Assembly (NCBI RefSeq): GCF_017308075.1
Contig: NZ_JAFKFX010000025.1
Span: 186,001 to 250,000 of the forward strand
Source: Allobosea sp.
GTDB lineage: Bacteria > Pseudomonadota > Alphaproteobacteria > Rhizobiales > Beijerinckiaceae
Reading direction: 5' to 3'
DNA: 64,000 nucleotides
Shown piece by piece: positions 39,299 to 47,793 of this stretch. The stretch's first letter is position 1. Each line of letters begins with the position of its first letter. The translations under genes were made by a program, and so were the position numbers. Under the pieces are notes generated by a model, which was not told where the DNA came from, did no database searches, and saw only the letters and a program-made list of their open reading frames with translations.

Positions 39299-40045
39299 AT
39301 GGCTGGACGTTTGAAGGGCAAGGTTGCGGTCGTCACCGCGGCTGGACAGGGCATTGGCCGCGCGATCGCCGAGGCCTTCGTCGCCGAGGGCGCGACCGTC
39401 TGGGCGACCGACAAGGACGTCGCCTTGCTCGAGGGCATTCCGAAGGCCAAGAAGCGCAAGCTCGACGTGCTCTCGACCAAGGCGGTCGAGGCCTTCGCCG
39501 AAAAGGTCGGCACCATCGACATCCTCGTCAACGCCGCCGGCTTCGTGCATCACGGCACCGTGCTGGAATGCGACGACAAGGCCTGGGAGTTCTCCTTCGA
39601 CCTCAACGTCAAGTCGATGCACCGCACGATCAAGGCCTTCGTCCCCGGCATGCTCGCCGCCGGCAAGGGCTCGATCGTCAACATCGCCTCGGGCGCCGGC
39701 TCGGTGCGCGGCATCCCGAACCGCTATGTCTACGGCGCGACCAAGGCGGCGGTGATCGGCCTGACCAAGGCGGTCGCGGCGGACTACATCAAGAAGGGCA
39801 TCCGCTCGAACGCGATCTGCCCCGGCACGATCCAGTCGCCCTCGCTCGACCAGCGCATCATCGAGCTCGCCAAGGTTACGAACACGACCGAGGCCCAGGC
39901 GCGCCAGGCCTTCATCGATCGCCAGCCCATGGCCCGTCTCGGCACCGCCGAGGAGATCGCCTGGCTCGCCGTCTATCTCGCTTCCGACGAGGCGAGCTAC
40001 ACCACCGGCCAGATCCACCTCGCCGATGGCGGCTTCGCGCTCTGA
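39299..40045 (+). CDS. SDR oxidoreductase (2-keto-3-deoxy-L-fuconate/BDH2-like dehydrogenase)
   Basis: 248-residue classical short-chain dehydrogenase. It has the NAD-binding TAAGQGIGRAIAEAF, NAAG, and the catalytic Ser in NIASGAGS with Tyr-Lys in YVYGATKAAV. WATDKDV after strand 2 suggests NAD(H). The sequence pattern is close to 2-keto-3-deoxy-L-fuconate 4-dehydrogenase and BDH2. An aldonate dehydratase upstream makes oxidation of a 2-keto-3-deoxy acid the most reasonable role, but this is inference. AAGGAAG stands ahead of the start. Confidence 0.85.
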   Translation: MAGRLKGKVAVVTAAGQGIGRAIAEAFVAEGATVWATDKDVALLEGIPKAKKRKLDVLSTKAVEAFAEKVGTIDILVNAAGFVHHGTVLECDDKAWEFSFDLNVKSMHRTIKAFVPGMLAAGKGSIVNIASGAGSVRGIPNRYVYGATKAAVIGLTKAVAADYIKKGIRSNAICPGTIQSPSLDQRIIELAKVTNTTEAQARQAFIDRQPMARLGTAEEIAWLAVYLASDEASYTTGQIHLADGGFAL

Positions 40046-40056
40046 GGCGCCTTCCA

Positions 40057-40076
40057 CTCGGCTGGAAACAGCCGAG
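40057..40076 (+). other. Hairpin after the SDR gene
   Basis: Perfect 8-bp stem CTCGGCTG / CAGCCGAG closed by a GAAA tetraloop, 11 nt after the SDR stop, without a T tract. It is likely an RNA 3'-end stabiliser or weak terminator before denD. Confidence 0.55.
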
Positions 40077-40106
40077 CGGAAATCACTCCTGCCAGGTCAA
40101 TAAGTC

Positions 40107-40156
40107 GAGCCTGTTCGGATCGCTGAGAGTAGCTTTCCTCTTTGCCGAACAGGCTC
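40107..40156. promoter_or_regulatory. Perfect 12-bp inverted repeat in the denD leader
   Basis: GAGCCTGTTCGG (40107-40118) and its exact reverse complement CCGAACAGGCTC (40145-40156) lie 26 bp apart, ending 19 bp before the first denD start. It could be a paired operator for a looping regulator or a leader hairpin close to the ribosome-binding site. Confidence 0.55.
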
Positions 40157-40175
40157 CGGCAATCGGAGCGACGCC

Positions 40176-41168
40176 ATGCATGTCCTGATCACCGGCGCCA
40201 GCGGCATGATCGGCCAGCGCCTTGCCGCGCGCCTGGCGCGCGAAGGCGCCTGCAATGATCGGCCGATCTCGCGCCTGACCCTGACCGATGTCGTCGCTCC
40301 ACCAAGGCCGACCGGCTTTTCCGGAGAGATCGAGACCCGTACCGAGGATGCCGGCGACCCAGCAGTCGCTGCTGCGCTCGCGGCTCTGCGGCCCGACCTC
40401 GTCTTCCACCTCGCCGCGATCATCTCCGGCGAGGCGGAACGCGATTTCGACAAGGGCTATCGCATCAACCTCGACGGCATGCGCAACCTCTTGGAGGCGA
40501 TCCGGCAGGAGGGCATCCGCAACGGGCCTTACGTCCCCAAGCTGGTCTTCTCCTCGTCGAGCGGGATCTTCGGCGCCCCCTTCCCGGCTTCGATCTCGGA
40601 CGAATTCCACGTCACGCCGCTGACCAGCTACGGCACCCAGAAGGCGATCGGCGAACTCCTGCTCGCCGACTATGCACGCCGCGGGCTCGTTGAGGGCGTC
40701 GGCGTCCGCTTCCCCTCGATCGTGATCCGTCCGGGCAAGCCCAATGCCTCGGCCGGCGGCTTCTTCTCCGGCATCATCCGCGAGCCGCTGCAGGGGCTGG
40801 AGGCGCTGCTGCCGGTCGAGGACAGCGTGCTCTTCAGCCATGCCAGCCCGCGTTCGGCCGTGGGCTTCCTGATCCATGCCGCCGGCCTCGGCCGCGAACA
40901 GCTCGGCCCGCGCATCAATCTGAGCATGCCCGGCGTCTGCGTCACCGTCGGCGAGCAGATCGAAGCGCTGCGCCGGATCGCCGGCGACAAGGCGGTGAAG
41001 CTGATCCGGCGCGCGCCCGACAAGGCGGCCTCCGATATCGTCAAGGGCTGGCCGACCCGCTTCGACGCCGCCCGCGCCATCGCTCTCGGCTTCAAGGCCG
41101 AGAAGGATTTCGACGAGATCATCCGCATCCATATCGAGGACGACCTCGGCGGCCATCTCCCCAACTGA
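40176..41168 (+). CDS. denD: D-erythronate dehydrogenase DenD-like (first copy)
   Basis: 330-residue extended-SDR/NAD-dependent epimerase-dehydratase protein. ITGASGMIGQRLAARL binds NAD, LVFHLAAIISGEAERDFDKGYRINLDG is the DenD signature, and SSSSGIFG and YGTQKAIGE supply Ser, Tyr and Lys. DenD oxidises D-erythronate to 2-oxo-tetronate at the start of tetronate breakdown. It is followed 26 bp later by a second DenD. Divergence between the copies suggests different but related substrates. Assignment to the DenD family is firm; the exact substrate is not. Confidence 0.85.
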   Translation: MHVLITGASGMIGQRLAARLAREGACNDRPISRLTLTDVVAPPRPTGFSGEIETRTEDAGDPAVAAALAALRPDLVFHLAAIISGEAERDFDKGYRINLDGMRNLLEAIRQEGIRNGPYVPKLVFSSSSGIFGAPFPASISDEFHVTPLTSYGTQKAIGELLLADYARRGLVEGVGVRFPSIVIRPGKPNASAGGFFSGIIREPLQGLEALLPVEDSVLFSHASPRSAVGFLIHAAGLGREQLGPRINLSMPGVCVTVGEQIEALRRIAGDKAVKLIRRAPDKAASDIVKGWPTRFDAARAIALGFKAEKDFDEIIRIHIEDDLGGHLPN

Positions 41169-41194
41169 TCAATCAGACAATCGAGGAAACACCC

Positions 41195-42178
41195 ATGCAT
41201 ATTCTCGTTCTCGGCGGCGCCGGCATGGTCGGCCGCAAGTTCATCGAGCGGCTGGCACGCGACAAGCAGCTCGGAGGCAAGCCGGTCGACAAGGTCACGG
41301 CGCAGGACATCTTCCCGGCCAGCCCGCCGGCCAACGCCCCCTTCGCCTTCGAGACGCTGACTTCCGACCTGTCGCAGCCCGGCGAGGCCGAGAAGCTGAT
41401 CGCCTCGCGCCCCGAGCTGATCATCCATCTCGCCGCCGTCGTCTCCGGCGAGGCCGAGGCCGATTTCGACAAGGGCTACCGCATCAATCTCGACGGCACG
41501 CGCTATCTCTTCGAGGCGATCCGCCAGGCCGGCGACGGCTACAAGCCGCGCGTGGTCTTCACCTCCTCGGTCGCCGTCTTCGGCGCGCCCTTCCATGACA
41601 AGATCGAGGACGAGTTCTTCACCACGCCGCTGACCAGCTACGGCACCCAGAAGGCGATCGGCGAGCTCCTGCTCTGCGACTATAGCCGCCGCGGCTTCTT
41701 CGACGGCGTCGGCATCCGCCTGCCGACCATCTGCGTGCGCCCGGGTACGCCGAACAAGGCCGCCTCCGGCTTCTTCTCCAACATCATCCGCGAGCCGCTG
41801 AACGGCCAGGAAGCGGTGCTGCCCGTCTCCGACCAGGTCCGCCACTGGCATGCCTCGCCGCGCTCGGCCGTCGGCTTCCTCGTCCATGCCGCGACCATGG
41901 ACACCGCCGCGATCGGCCCGCGCCGCGCCCTGACCATGCCGGGCTATTCCTGCACGGTCGCCGAGCAGATCGAGACCCTGCGCAAGGTCGCCGGCGAGAA
42001 CGTCGTCAAGCGCATCCGCCGCGAGATCGATCCGGTGATCGACAAGATCGTCGCCGGCTGGCCGCGGAACTTTAACGCCCAGCGCGCGACCGCGCTCGGC
42101 TTCAAGGCCGAGGCGAATTTCGAGGAGATCATCCGCGTCCATATCGAGGATGAGCTCGGCGGCAAGTTCGTCGCGTAA
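41195..42178 (+). CDS. denD: D-erythronate dehydrogenase DenD-like (second copy)
   Basis: 327-residue paralogue of the preceding gene with the same motifs: LGGAGMVGRKFIERL, IIHLAAVVSGEAEADFDKGYRINLDGTR, SSVAVFG, YGTQKAIGE, RLPTICVRPG and HASPRSAVGFL. The shared signature blocks and order show a tandem duplication that has since diverged across most positions. It most likely oxidises D-erythronate or another 4-carbon or longer acid. Which copy is the true DenD cannot be decided here. Confidence 0.87.
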   Translation: MHILVLGGAGMVGRKFIERLARDKQLGGKPVDKVTAQDIFPASPPANAPFAFETLTSDLSQPGEAEKLIASRPELIIHLAAVVSGEAEADFDKGYRINLDGTRYLFEAIRQAGDGYKPRVVFTSSVAVFGAPFHDKIEDEFFTTPLTSYGTQKAIGELLLCDYSRRGFFDGVGIRLPTICVRPGTPNKAASGFFSNIIREPLNGQEAVLPVSDQVRHWHASPRSAVGFLVHAATMDTAAIGPRRALTMPGYSCTVAEQIETLRKVAGENVVKRIRREIDPVIDKIVAGWPRNFNAQRATALGFKAEANFEEIIRVHIEDELGGKFVA

Positions 42179-42203
42179 GGACCGAAGGTCGAATGCCTCC
42201 ACC

Positions 42204-42232
42204 GTCATGCTCGGCCTTGTGCCGAGCATGAC
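42204..42232. terminator. Palindromic bidirectional terminator / REP-like element
   Basis: Perfect 12-bp inverted repeat GTCATGCTCGGC / GCCGAGCATGAC with a CTTGT loop, in the 87-bp gap between convergent denD (plus) and the inhibitor gene (minus). It lacks T tracts. Palindromes of this look are dispersed in Hyphomicrobiales genomes (general knowledge). Confidence 0.6.
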
Positions 42233-42265
42233 GAGAGAGGCCTTCAGGCAGAAAGCTAACCTGTC

Positions 42266-43078
42266 CTAAGGCAGCTTCTTCAGCATCAGTGGTGCACCGA
42301 CCGCCGGGTCCTTGCGCCATTGCCCGTCCTCGAAGACGAGCTCGACCTTGTGGCCCTTGCGGGCGATCAGCTCGAGCCGGCCGGCGACATAGCGCCAGGC
42401 CACGGGCGAGAAGATCGTCAGGCCAGTGTCGGTGCAAGCGCCTTCGAAGCTCGCGACGGTCGCGCCTGCGGTCTCGGAGGCCGCCGCTGTCAGGGAAAGC
42501 CTGCAGACCTCCCGCCCCGGCTGGCGCATCGCCGCATATCGGCCCGGCACGCTCTCGATCGCCGGCGCCTGCGCCGGATCGACCGGGGTACGCCGGCTCG
42601 CGGCGGTCGCCGCCAGTTCGGCGGCGCTCGGCGCCGGGCGCGCCGCGACGCGGGCATGGCCCTTGGGGTCGAGCCCGTATTGCGCGCCGTCGCTCCCCTT
42701 GCCGCGCCGCCCGGCCGCGCCGGCCTTCTCGTCGAAGGCGATCAGCACCTTGCCCGCCCCATCGATCAGGCGCGGAGCGCCGGCCGAGCCCAGATCCCAG
42801 CCGGCGGCCTCGTTCAGGATCGGCAGCGCCCGCCGGCAGGTCGCCGGAAAGCGCAATTGCCAGCCTTTCGCCGCAGGCTCCGTGCCAAAAGTGACGGTGC
42901 AGCTGCGCGGCGCGCCGATCTTCTCGATCTCCCAGGCTCCGGCCAGCGCGCGCGGCGCGGTTGCCGGCCTGCCCGCGGGTTGCCCCTGCGCGAAAACCGG
43001 GCCGGCGAGCAGAAGGAGCCCGGCGGCGAGCGCCGCGAGCCCCTTCGCTTGGCGGGTGGAGATCAGGCCTTCATCCAT
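42266..43078 (-). CDS. Secreted protein with two AprI/Inh-like protease inhibitor domains
   Basis: 270 residues. It has a signal peptide (GLAALAAGLLLLAGPVFAQ) and then an Inh-type domain (about 35-110: LAGAWEIEK, RSCTVTFG, WQLRFPATCRRALP, AAGWDL, LIDGAGKVLIAF). A linker (110-180) leads to a second, weaker Inh-like domain (VPGRYAAMRQPGREVCRLSL, EGACTDTGLTIFSPVAWRYVAGRLELIARKGHKVELVF). Single-domain Inh proteins block serralysin-type metalloproteases in the periplasm; no protease gene is near. The start MDEGL at 43078 overlaps the dehydrogenase stop by 16 bp. Confidence 0.75.
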   Translation of the reverse strand: MDEGLISTRQAKGLAALAAGLLLLAGPVFAQGQPAGRPATAPRALAGAWEIEKIGAPRSCTVTFGTEPAAKGWQLRFPATCRRALPILNEAAGWDLGSAGAPRLIDGAGKVLIAFDEKAGAAGRRGKGSDGAQYGLDPKGHARVAARPAPSAAELAATAASRRTPVDPAQAPAIESVPGRYAAMRQPGREVCRLSLTAAASETAGATVASFEGACTDTGLTIFSPVAWRYVAGRLELIARKGHKVELVFEDGQWRKDPAVGAPLMLKKLP

Positions 43079-44037
43079 GGCGTCTCGACGACCGGGGTCA
43101 GCGGCCCCTTGCCGTCGAACCACGAATTCAGATTGTCGACCAGGAGCTGGCCCATCTGCTCGCGGGTGTGCACCGAGGCCGAGCCGACATGCGGCAGCAG
43201 CACGACATGGTCGAGCGCGATCAGTTCGGCCGGCACGCGCGGCTCGTCCTCGAACACGTCGAGGCCGGCGGAGAGGATGGTCTTGTCCTGCAGCGCCTTG
43301 ATCAGCGCCTGCTCGTCGATCACCGTGCCTCGGCCGACATTGACGACGATGCCGTTCGGCCCAAGCGCCTTCAGCACCTCGGCATTGATGATGTGATAGG
43401 TCGAGTCACCCCCCGGGGCGACCGAGACGAGCGTGTCGACATCCTGTGCCATCTCGACCAGCGAGGGGTAATAGCGATAGGCGACATCGGCTTGGCGCGA
43501 GCGGCCATGATAGGCGATCTCGACCCCGAAGGCCTCGAGGCGATGCGCCACCGCCTTGCCGATCCGCCCGAGCCCGACGATGCCGATCTTGCGCTTGCGC
43601 AGCGAGGTGGTCAGCGGATAGGCGCCGGCGAGCCACTTGCCCTCGCGCAGATAGCGGTCGACCTGCGGCAATTGCCGGACGGTCGAAAGCAGGAGCCCGA
43701 GAGCGAGGTCGGCGACCTCGTCGGTCAGCACGTCCGGCGTGTTGGTGACGACGAGCCCGCGCCTTCCGGCCTCGGCAGCGTCGACATTGTCGTAGCCGAC
43801 GCCGAAATTCGAGACGATCTCGAGCTTGGGCAGCGCATCGAACAGGGCGCCGTCGATCTTGATATGCGCGCCACCGCCGGCGACGCCGCGCACCCGGTCC
43901 CTGAGCTCGGCGAGCGCGGCGGCCTTGTCCTCGGCCTTCCAGAGTTCGTGCACGATGAAGCGTGCCTTGAGCTGGTCGGCGGCATAGGCCATCAGCGGCC
44001 CGGTCATGATGATCTCGATCTTGTTCTGCGCGGTCAT
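43063..44037 (-). CDS. D-2-hydroxyacid dehydrogenase (glyoxylate/hydroxypyruvate reductase-like)
   Basis: 324-residue D-isomer-specific 2-hydroxyacid dehydrogenase. It has the nucleotide motif IVGLGRIGKAVAHRLEAFG followed by HGRSRQ (basic residues favour NADPH), Arg in NVGRGTVID, Glu in DVFEDEP and catalytic His in LLPHVGSASVHTR. It probably reduces glyoxylate or hydroxypyruvate, or oxidises a D-2-hydroxy sugar acid. The start MTAQNKIEI at 44037 is used; the frame open to 44142 crosses the two operator-like palindromes and is unlikely. Confidence 0.88.
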   Translation of the reverse strand: MTAQNKIEIIMTGPLMAYAADQLKARFIVHELWKAEDKAAALAELRDRVRGVAGGGAHIKIDGALFDALPKLEIVSNFGVGYDNVDAAEAGRRGLVVTNTPDVLTDEVADLALGLLLSTVRQLPQVDRYLREGKWLAGAYPLTTSLRKRKIGIVGLGRIGKAVAHRLEAFGVEIAYHGRSRQADVAYRYYPSLVEMAQDVDTLVSVAPGGDSTYHIINAEVLKALGPNGIVVNVGRGTVIDEQALIKALQDKTILSAGLDVFEDEPRVPAELIALDHVVLLPHVGSASVHTREQMGQLLVDNLNSWFDGKGPLTPVVETPWMKA

Positions 44038-44063
44038 GGGGCCTGTGCTCTCGTGGACGTGAA

Positions 44064-44079
44064 CGGATACGCGTATCCG
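44064..44079. promoter_or_regulatory. Perfect 16-bp palindrome before the hydroxyacid dehydrogenase gene
   Basis: CGGATACGCGTATCCG is a complete palindrome centred 34 bp before the start codon at 44037. It is distinct from the LacI-like site 16 bp further upstream and may bind a second regulator. Confidence 0.5.
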
Positions 44080-44094
44080 GGTTGATTTCAAAAT

Positions 44095-44110
44095 ATTAAA
44101 ACGATTAAAT
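44095..44110. promoter_or_regulatory. LacI-family operator, copy 3 (before hydroxyacid dehydrogenase)
   Basis: ATTAAAACGATTAAAT is centred on CG 44102-44103 and fits TTnAAnCGnTTnAA on both sides. It lies 58-73 bp before the minus-strand start at 44037. It is very AT-rich for this genome and matches copies at 34804, 36972 and 53757. Confidence 0.6.
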
Positions 44111-44237
44111 GAAGCGTAGTGGCTCCAGCTCGATCCGCCCACCGGGGCGGATGCATCGCCGGGTCGCCCGCAGAGCAGAGACGGCCCGAGGCGCCGCTTC
44201 CCTGCCGAGCCACCAATCCCGGCATTTATAGTATGAC

Positions 44238-45002
44238 TTATTCACGGCCCGGCTCGCCTTTTTCCGACGAGCGGCCGGCCAGCAATCGCAGGGTGCTGTT
44301 CAGGCTGTCGATCACCAGCCCGCTCATCCGGGCCGCGGCGAGATCCCCATCGCGCTGGCTGATCGCATCCAGCACCCGCTCGTGATCCACCAGTGACGCC
44401 GTGAAGAAGAAGCGGTCGTCCGGCGCCTTCAGGAACAGCGACCACTGGATCGTGGCGCAGACGGCCGGCGCGAGGCATTGCAGCGGCGGGTTGCGCGTCG
44501 CCTCGAAGATCGCCTCGTGGAAAGCGAGATCGGCCTGCACGGTCGGCTCGGCATAGGGAGGATTCACCGTCATGCCGCGATAGGCAGCCTCGATCCGTGC
44601 GAGGTCGTCCTCGCTGCGCCGCTGTGCCGCCAACCGCGCTGCGCTAGGCTCGACGAAAAGTCGCAACTCGAAGAGATCGCGAATGAATTTCTCGTTCGGG
44701 TCGGCCTCGAAATGCCAGGCCAGGACATCGGGATCGAGCAGGTTCCAGGATTCGCGAGGCGCGACGCGGGTGCCGCTTTTCGGCCTCGCCTCGACCATCC
44801 CCTTGCCGGTCAGGAATTTCACGGCCTCGCGATAGGCCGTGCGCGACACGGAGATCTCGCCGCGGATGCCGTCCTCGTTCGGCAACAGATCACCAGCCCG
44901 CGAGGCGCCGCTGATGATCGAGACCGCCAGCTTATGGGCGACCTGTCCGAACAGCCGGTCGGGACTCAGCATCCTCGCCCGCGAAGTGTCGCGCATCCGC
45001 AT
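44238..45002 (-). CDS. FadR/GntR family regulator (FCD domain)
   Basis: 254 residues. The winged helix N-terminal region (about 15-80: LFGQVAHKLAVSIISG, SRTAYREAVKFLTGKGMVEARPKSGT) precedes an FCD effector domain with DLFELRLFVEPSAARLAA, ADLAFHEAIFEAT and a C-terminal DHERVLDAISQRD metal-site His. FCD regulators sense small organic acids such as galactonate, gluconate or malonate. It is divergent from the ABC importer. Near-identical GTATGACTT sequences at 44231 and 45088 flank it. The start is at 45002 or 44996. Confidence 0.87.
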   Translation of the reverse strand: MRMRDTSRARMLSPDRLFGQVAHKLAVSIISGASRAGDLLPNEDGIRGEISVSRTAYREAVKFLTGKGMVEARPKSGTRVAPRESWNLLDPDVLAWHFEADPNEKFIRDLFELRLFVEPSAARLAAQRRSEDDLARIEAAYRGMTVNPPYAEPTVQADLAFHEAIFEATRNPPLQCLAPAVCATIQWSLFLKAPDDRFFFTASLVDHERVLDAISQRDGDLAAARMSGLVIDSLNSTLRLLAGRSSEKGEPGRE

Positions 45003-45087
45003 CCGCTTCGGCTTTCCTCCGCGCCACGCCGCCTTCCGGCGACGTCGGCGCTCTTCTGGCCGAGCGCTTGACACGCCCGTTCGTATC

Positions 45088-45096
45088 GTATGACTT
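45088..45096. promoter_or_regulatory. GTATGACTT repeat in the gntR / ABC divergent region
   Basis: GTATGACTTTATC here repeats GTATGACTTATTC at 44231-44243, at the other end of the gntR gene. It lies just after a TTGACA at 45068-45073. Both copies are AT-rich against a GC-rich background and could be binding sites of the GntR protein. Confidence 0.35.
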
Positions 45097-45254
45097 TATC
45101 CGGGAACGGGAGCTACGCAACAGGCGAGGATTTGCCTGCATTGCGGCGCGCCTTGGTCATCGGCCCGGAGAAGCCGAGACCAATGGGATTGCGGCTATGC
45201 CGCCGGGGTGCGATCACTCGTCCCCGAAGGAAACTAAGACCGGGAGACGCCAAG

Positions 45255-46307
<1,053 letters not shown>

Positions 46308-46333
46308 TCATCCGCTGCTCCGCCCAATGGGGG

Positions 46334-46352
46334 CGCCGCCCCCGGGGCGGCG
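46334..46352 (+). other. GC hairpin between ATPase and binding-protein genes
   Basis: 9-bp inverted repeat CGCCGCCCC / GGGGCGGCG with a single-base centre, 26 bp after the ATPase stop. It may be an RNA processing or partial termination element. Confidence 0.4.
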
Positions 46353-46426
46353 TCGCGCATCCGCCGACTACAAACCCTGACGAGGCTCCCATGTAGGGCC
46401 TCGCGGTCCAACGGAGGAGCTGACCC

Positions 46427-47734
46427 ATGACGATTTCCAGACGTGACGTATTGATCGGCGGCGCCGGACTCGCCGCCGGCGCAACGCTTGCCGCACCCTC
46501 GATCGCCCAGACCGCCAATATCGAGAAGGGCGCGACCCTGCGCGTCCTGCGTCCGACCAAGTTCGTCGATCCCGACCAAGCGATCTTCGACGAGAACACC
46601 GCCGCCTTCACCAAGGCGACTGGCGTCCAGGTCCGCGTCGACTATGCGAGTTGGGAAGACCTGCGCCCGCAGACGGCGGTGACCGCGAACACCGGCGCTG
46701 GCCCCGACGTCGTCGTCGGCTGGGCCGACGACCCTCACATCTTTGCCGACAAGCTGGTCGACCTGACTGGTATCGCCGAGGACCTCGGCAAGAAATACGG
46801 CGGCTGGTACCCGATCGCCGAGAAATACGGCAAGAAGGACAAGACCAACACCTGGATCTCGATCCCGATGGGCGGCTCGGGCGGCCCGGCGGTCTATCGC
46901 GAATCCTGGGTCAAGGAAGCGGGCTTCGACAAGTTCCCGACCGACCATGCCGGTTTCCTCGACCTCTGCCGCAAGCTCAAGGCCAATGGCCACCCGGCGG
47001 GCTTTGCCCTCGGCAATGCCGTCGGCGACGGTAATGCCTTCTGCAACTGGCTCGTCTGGTCGCATGGCGGCTACATGGTCGACGAGAACAACAAGGTCGC
47101 GATCAACTCGAAAGAGACGATCGAGGCGCTGAAATACGCCAAGGCGCTCTACGAGACCTTCATTCCGGGTACGCTTTCCTGGCTCGACATCAGCAACAAC
47201 AAGGCGCTGACGGCCGGTGAAGTCGGCCTGACGCAGAACGGCGTCTCGCTCTACTTCTCGATCAAGAACTCGAAGGACGAGAAGATCGCGGCGATCGGCA
47301 AGGACCTCAACCATGCCCAGATGCCGGTCGGTGCCGGCGTCGGACGGGCGACCGAGACGGCGCTGGTCATCAACGCCATGGTGTTCAAGCACACCAAGTT
47401 CCCGAACGCGGCCAAGGAATATCTCCGCTTCATGATGGAGAAGGAACAGTACGATAAGTGGCTGACCGGCTGCTTCGGCTACTGGACCCAGCCGCTCAAG
47501 GCCTACGCCAACAGCAAGGTCTGGGAGAGCGATCCGAAGATCCTGGTCTATCGCGACACCTGGGAGCGCGCTCTGTGGAGCGGCTACAAGGGCGCGATCA
47601 CCGAGGCCGCCGGCACCGTCAACGCCGAATACGTCATGGTGCAGATGGTCGCCTCGGTCTGCGCCGGCCAGGCGACGCCCGAACAGGCCGCTGCGGAAGC
47701 CGAGCGCCGCGCCAAGCGCTACTACCGCACCTGA
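46427..47734 (+). CDS. ABC sugar-binding protein (family 1)
   Basis: 435-residue periplasmic solute-binding protein. The leader SRRDVLIGGAGLAAGATLAAPSIAQ has the twin-arginine motif, so it is probably exported folded by Tat. The mature part has the UgpB/family-1 pattern (LRVLRPTKFVDPDQAIFDENTAAF, PDVVVGWADDP, a hinge, VINAMVFKHTKF, then a Trp/Tyr-rich C-terminal lobe). The ligand is a sugar or sugar derivative; the surrounding genes suggest an aldonate or its precursor. A stable hairpin follows the stop. Confidence 0.9.
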   Translation: MTISRRDVLIGGAGLAAGATLAAPSIAQTANIEKGATLRVLRPTKFVDPDQAIFDENTAAFTKATGVQVRVDYASWEDLRPQTAVTANTGAGPDVVVGWADDPHIFADKLVDLTGIAEDLGKKYGGWYPIAEKYGKKDKTNTWISIPMGGSGGPAVYRESWVKEAGFDKFPTDHAGFLDLCRKLKANGHPAGFALGNAVGDGNAFCNWLVWSHGGYMVDENNKVAINSKETIEALKYAKALYETFIPGTLSWLDISNNKALTAGEVGLTQNGVSLYFSIKNSKDEKIAAIGKDLNHAQMPVGAGVGRATETALVINAMVFKHTKFPNAAKEYLRFMMEKEQYDKWLTGCFGYWTQPLKAYANSKVWESDPKILVYRDTWERALWSGYKGAITEAAGTVNAEYVMVQMVASVCAGQATPEQAAAEAERRAKRYYRT

Positions 47735-47744
47735 TCCGTCACGA

Positions 47745-47772
47745 CCGCGCCGCCGCCACCGCGGCGGCGCGG
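47745..47772 (+). other. Strong hairpin after the binding-protein gene
   Basis: Perfect 12-bp stem CCGCGCCGCCGC / GCGGCGGCGCGG with a CACC loop, 10 nt after the stop and 22 nt before the permease start. It has no T tract. This place and form are typical of elements that keep binding-protein mRNA in excess over permease mRNA. Confidence 0.65.
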
Positions 47773-47793
47773 CTTCTCACGGGAAATCGCGCC

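Noticed and set aside
45068-45097. TTGACA promoter in front of the ABC operon
   Set aside because: The -35 is good but the best -10 (TATGAC) is only 15 bp away; kept only as a comment, not as a called promoter.
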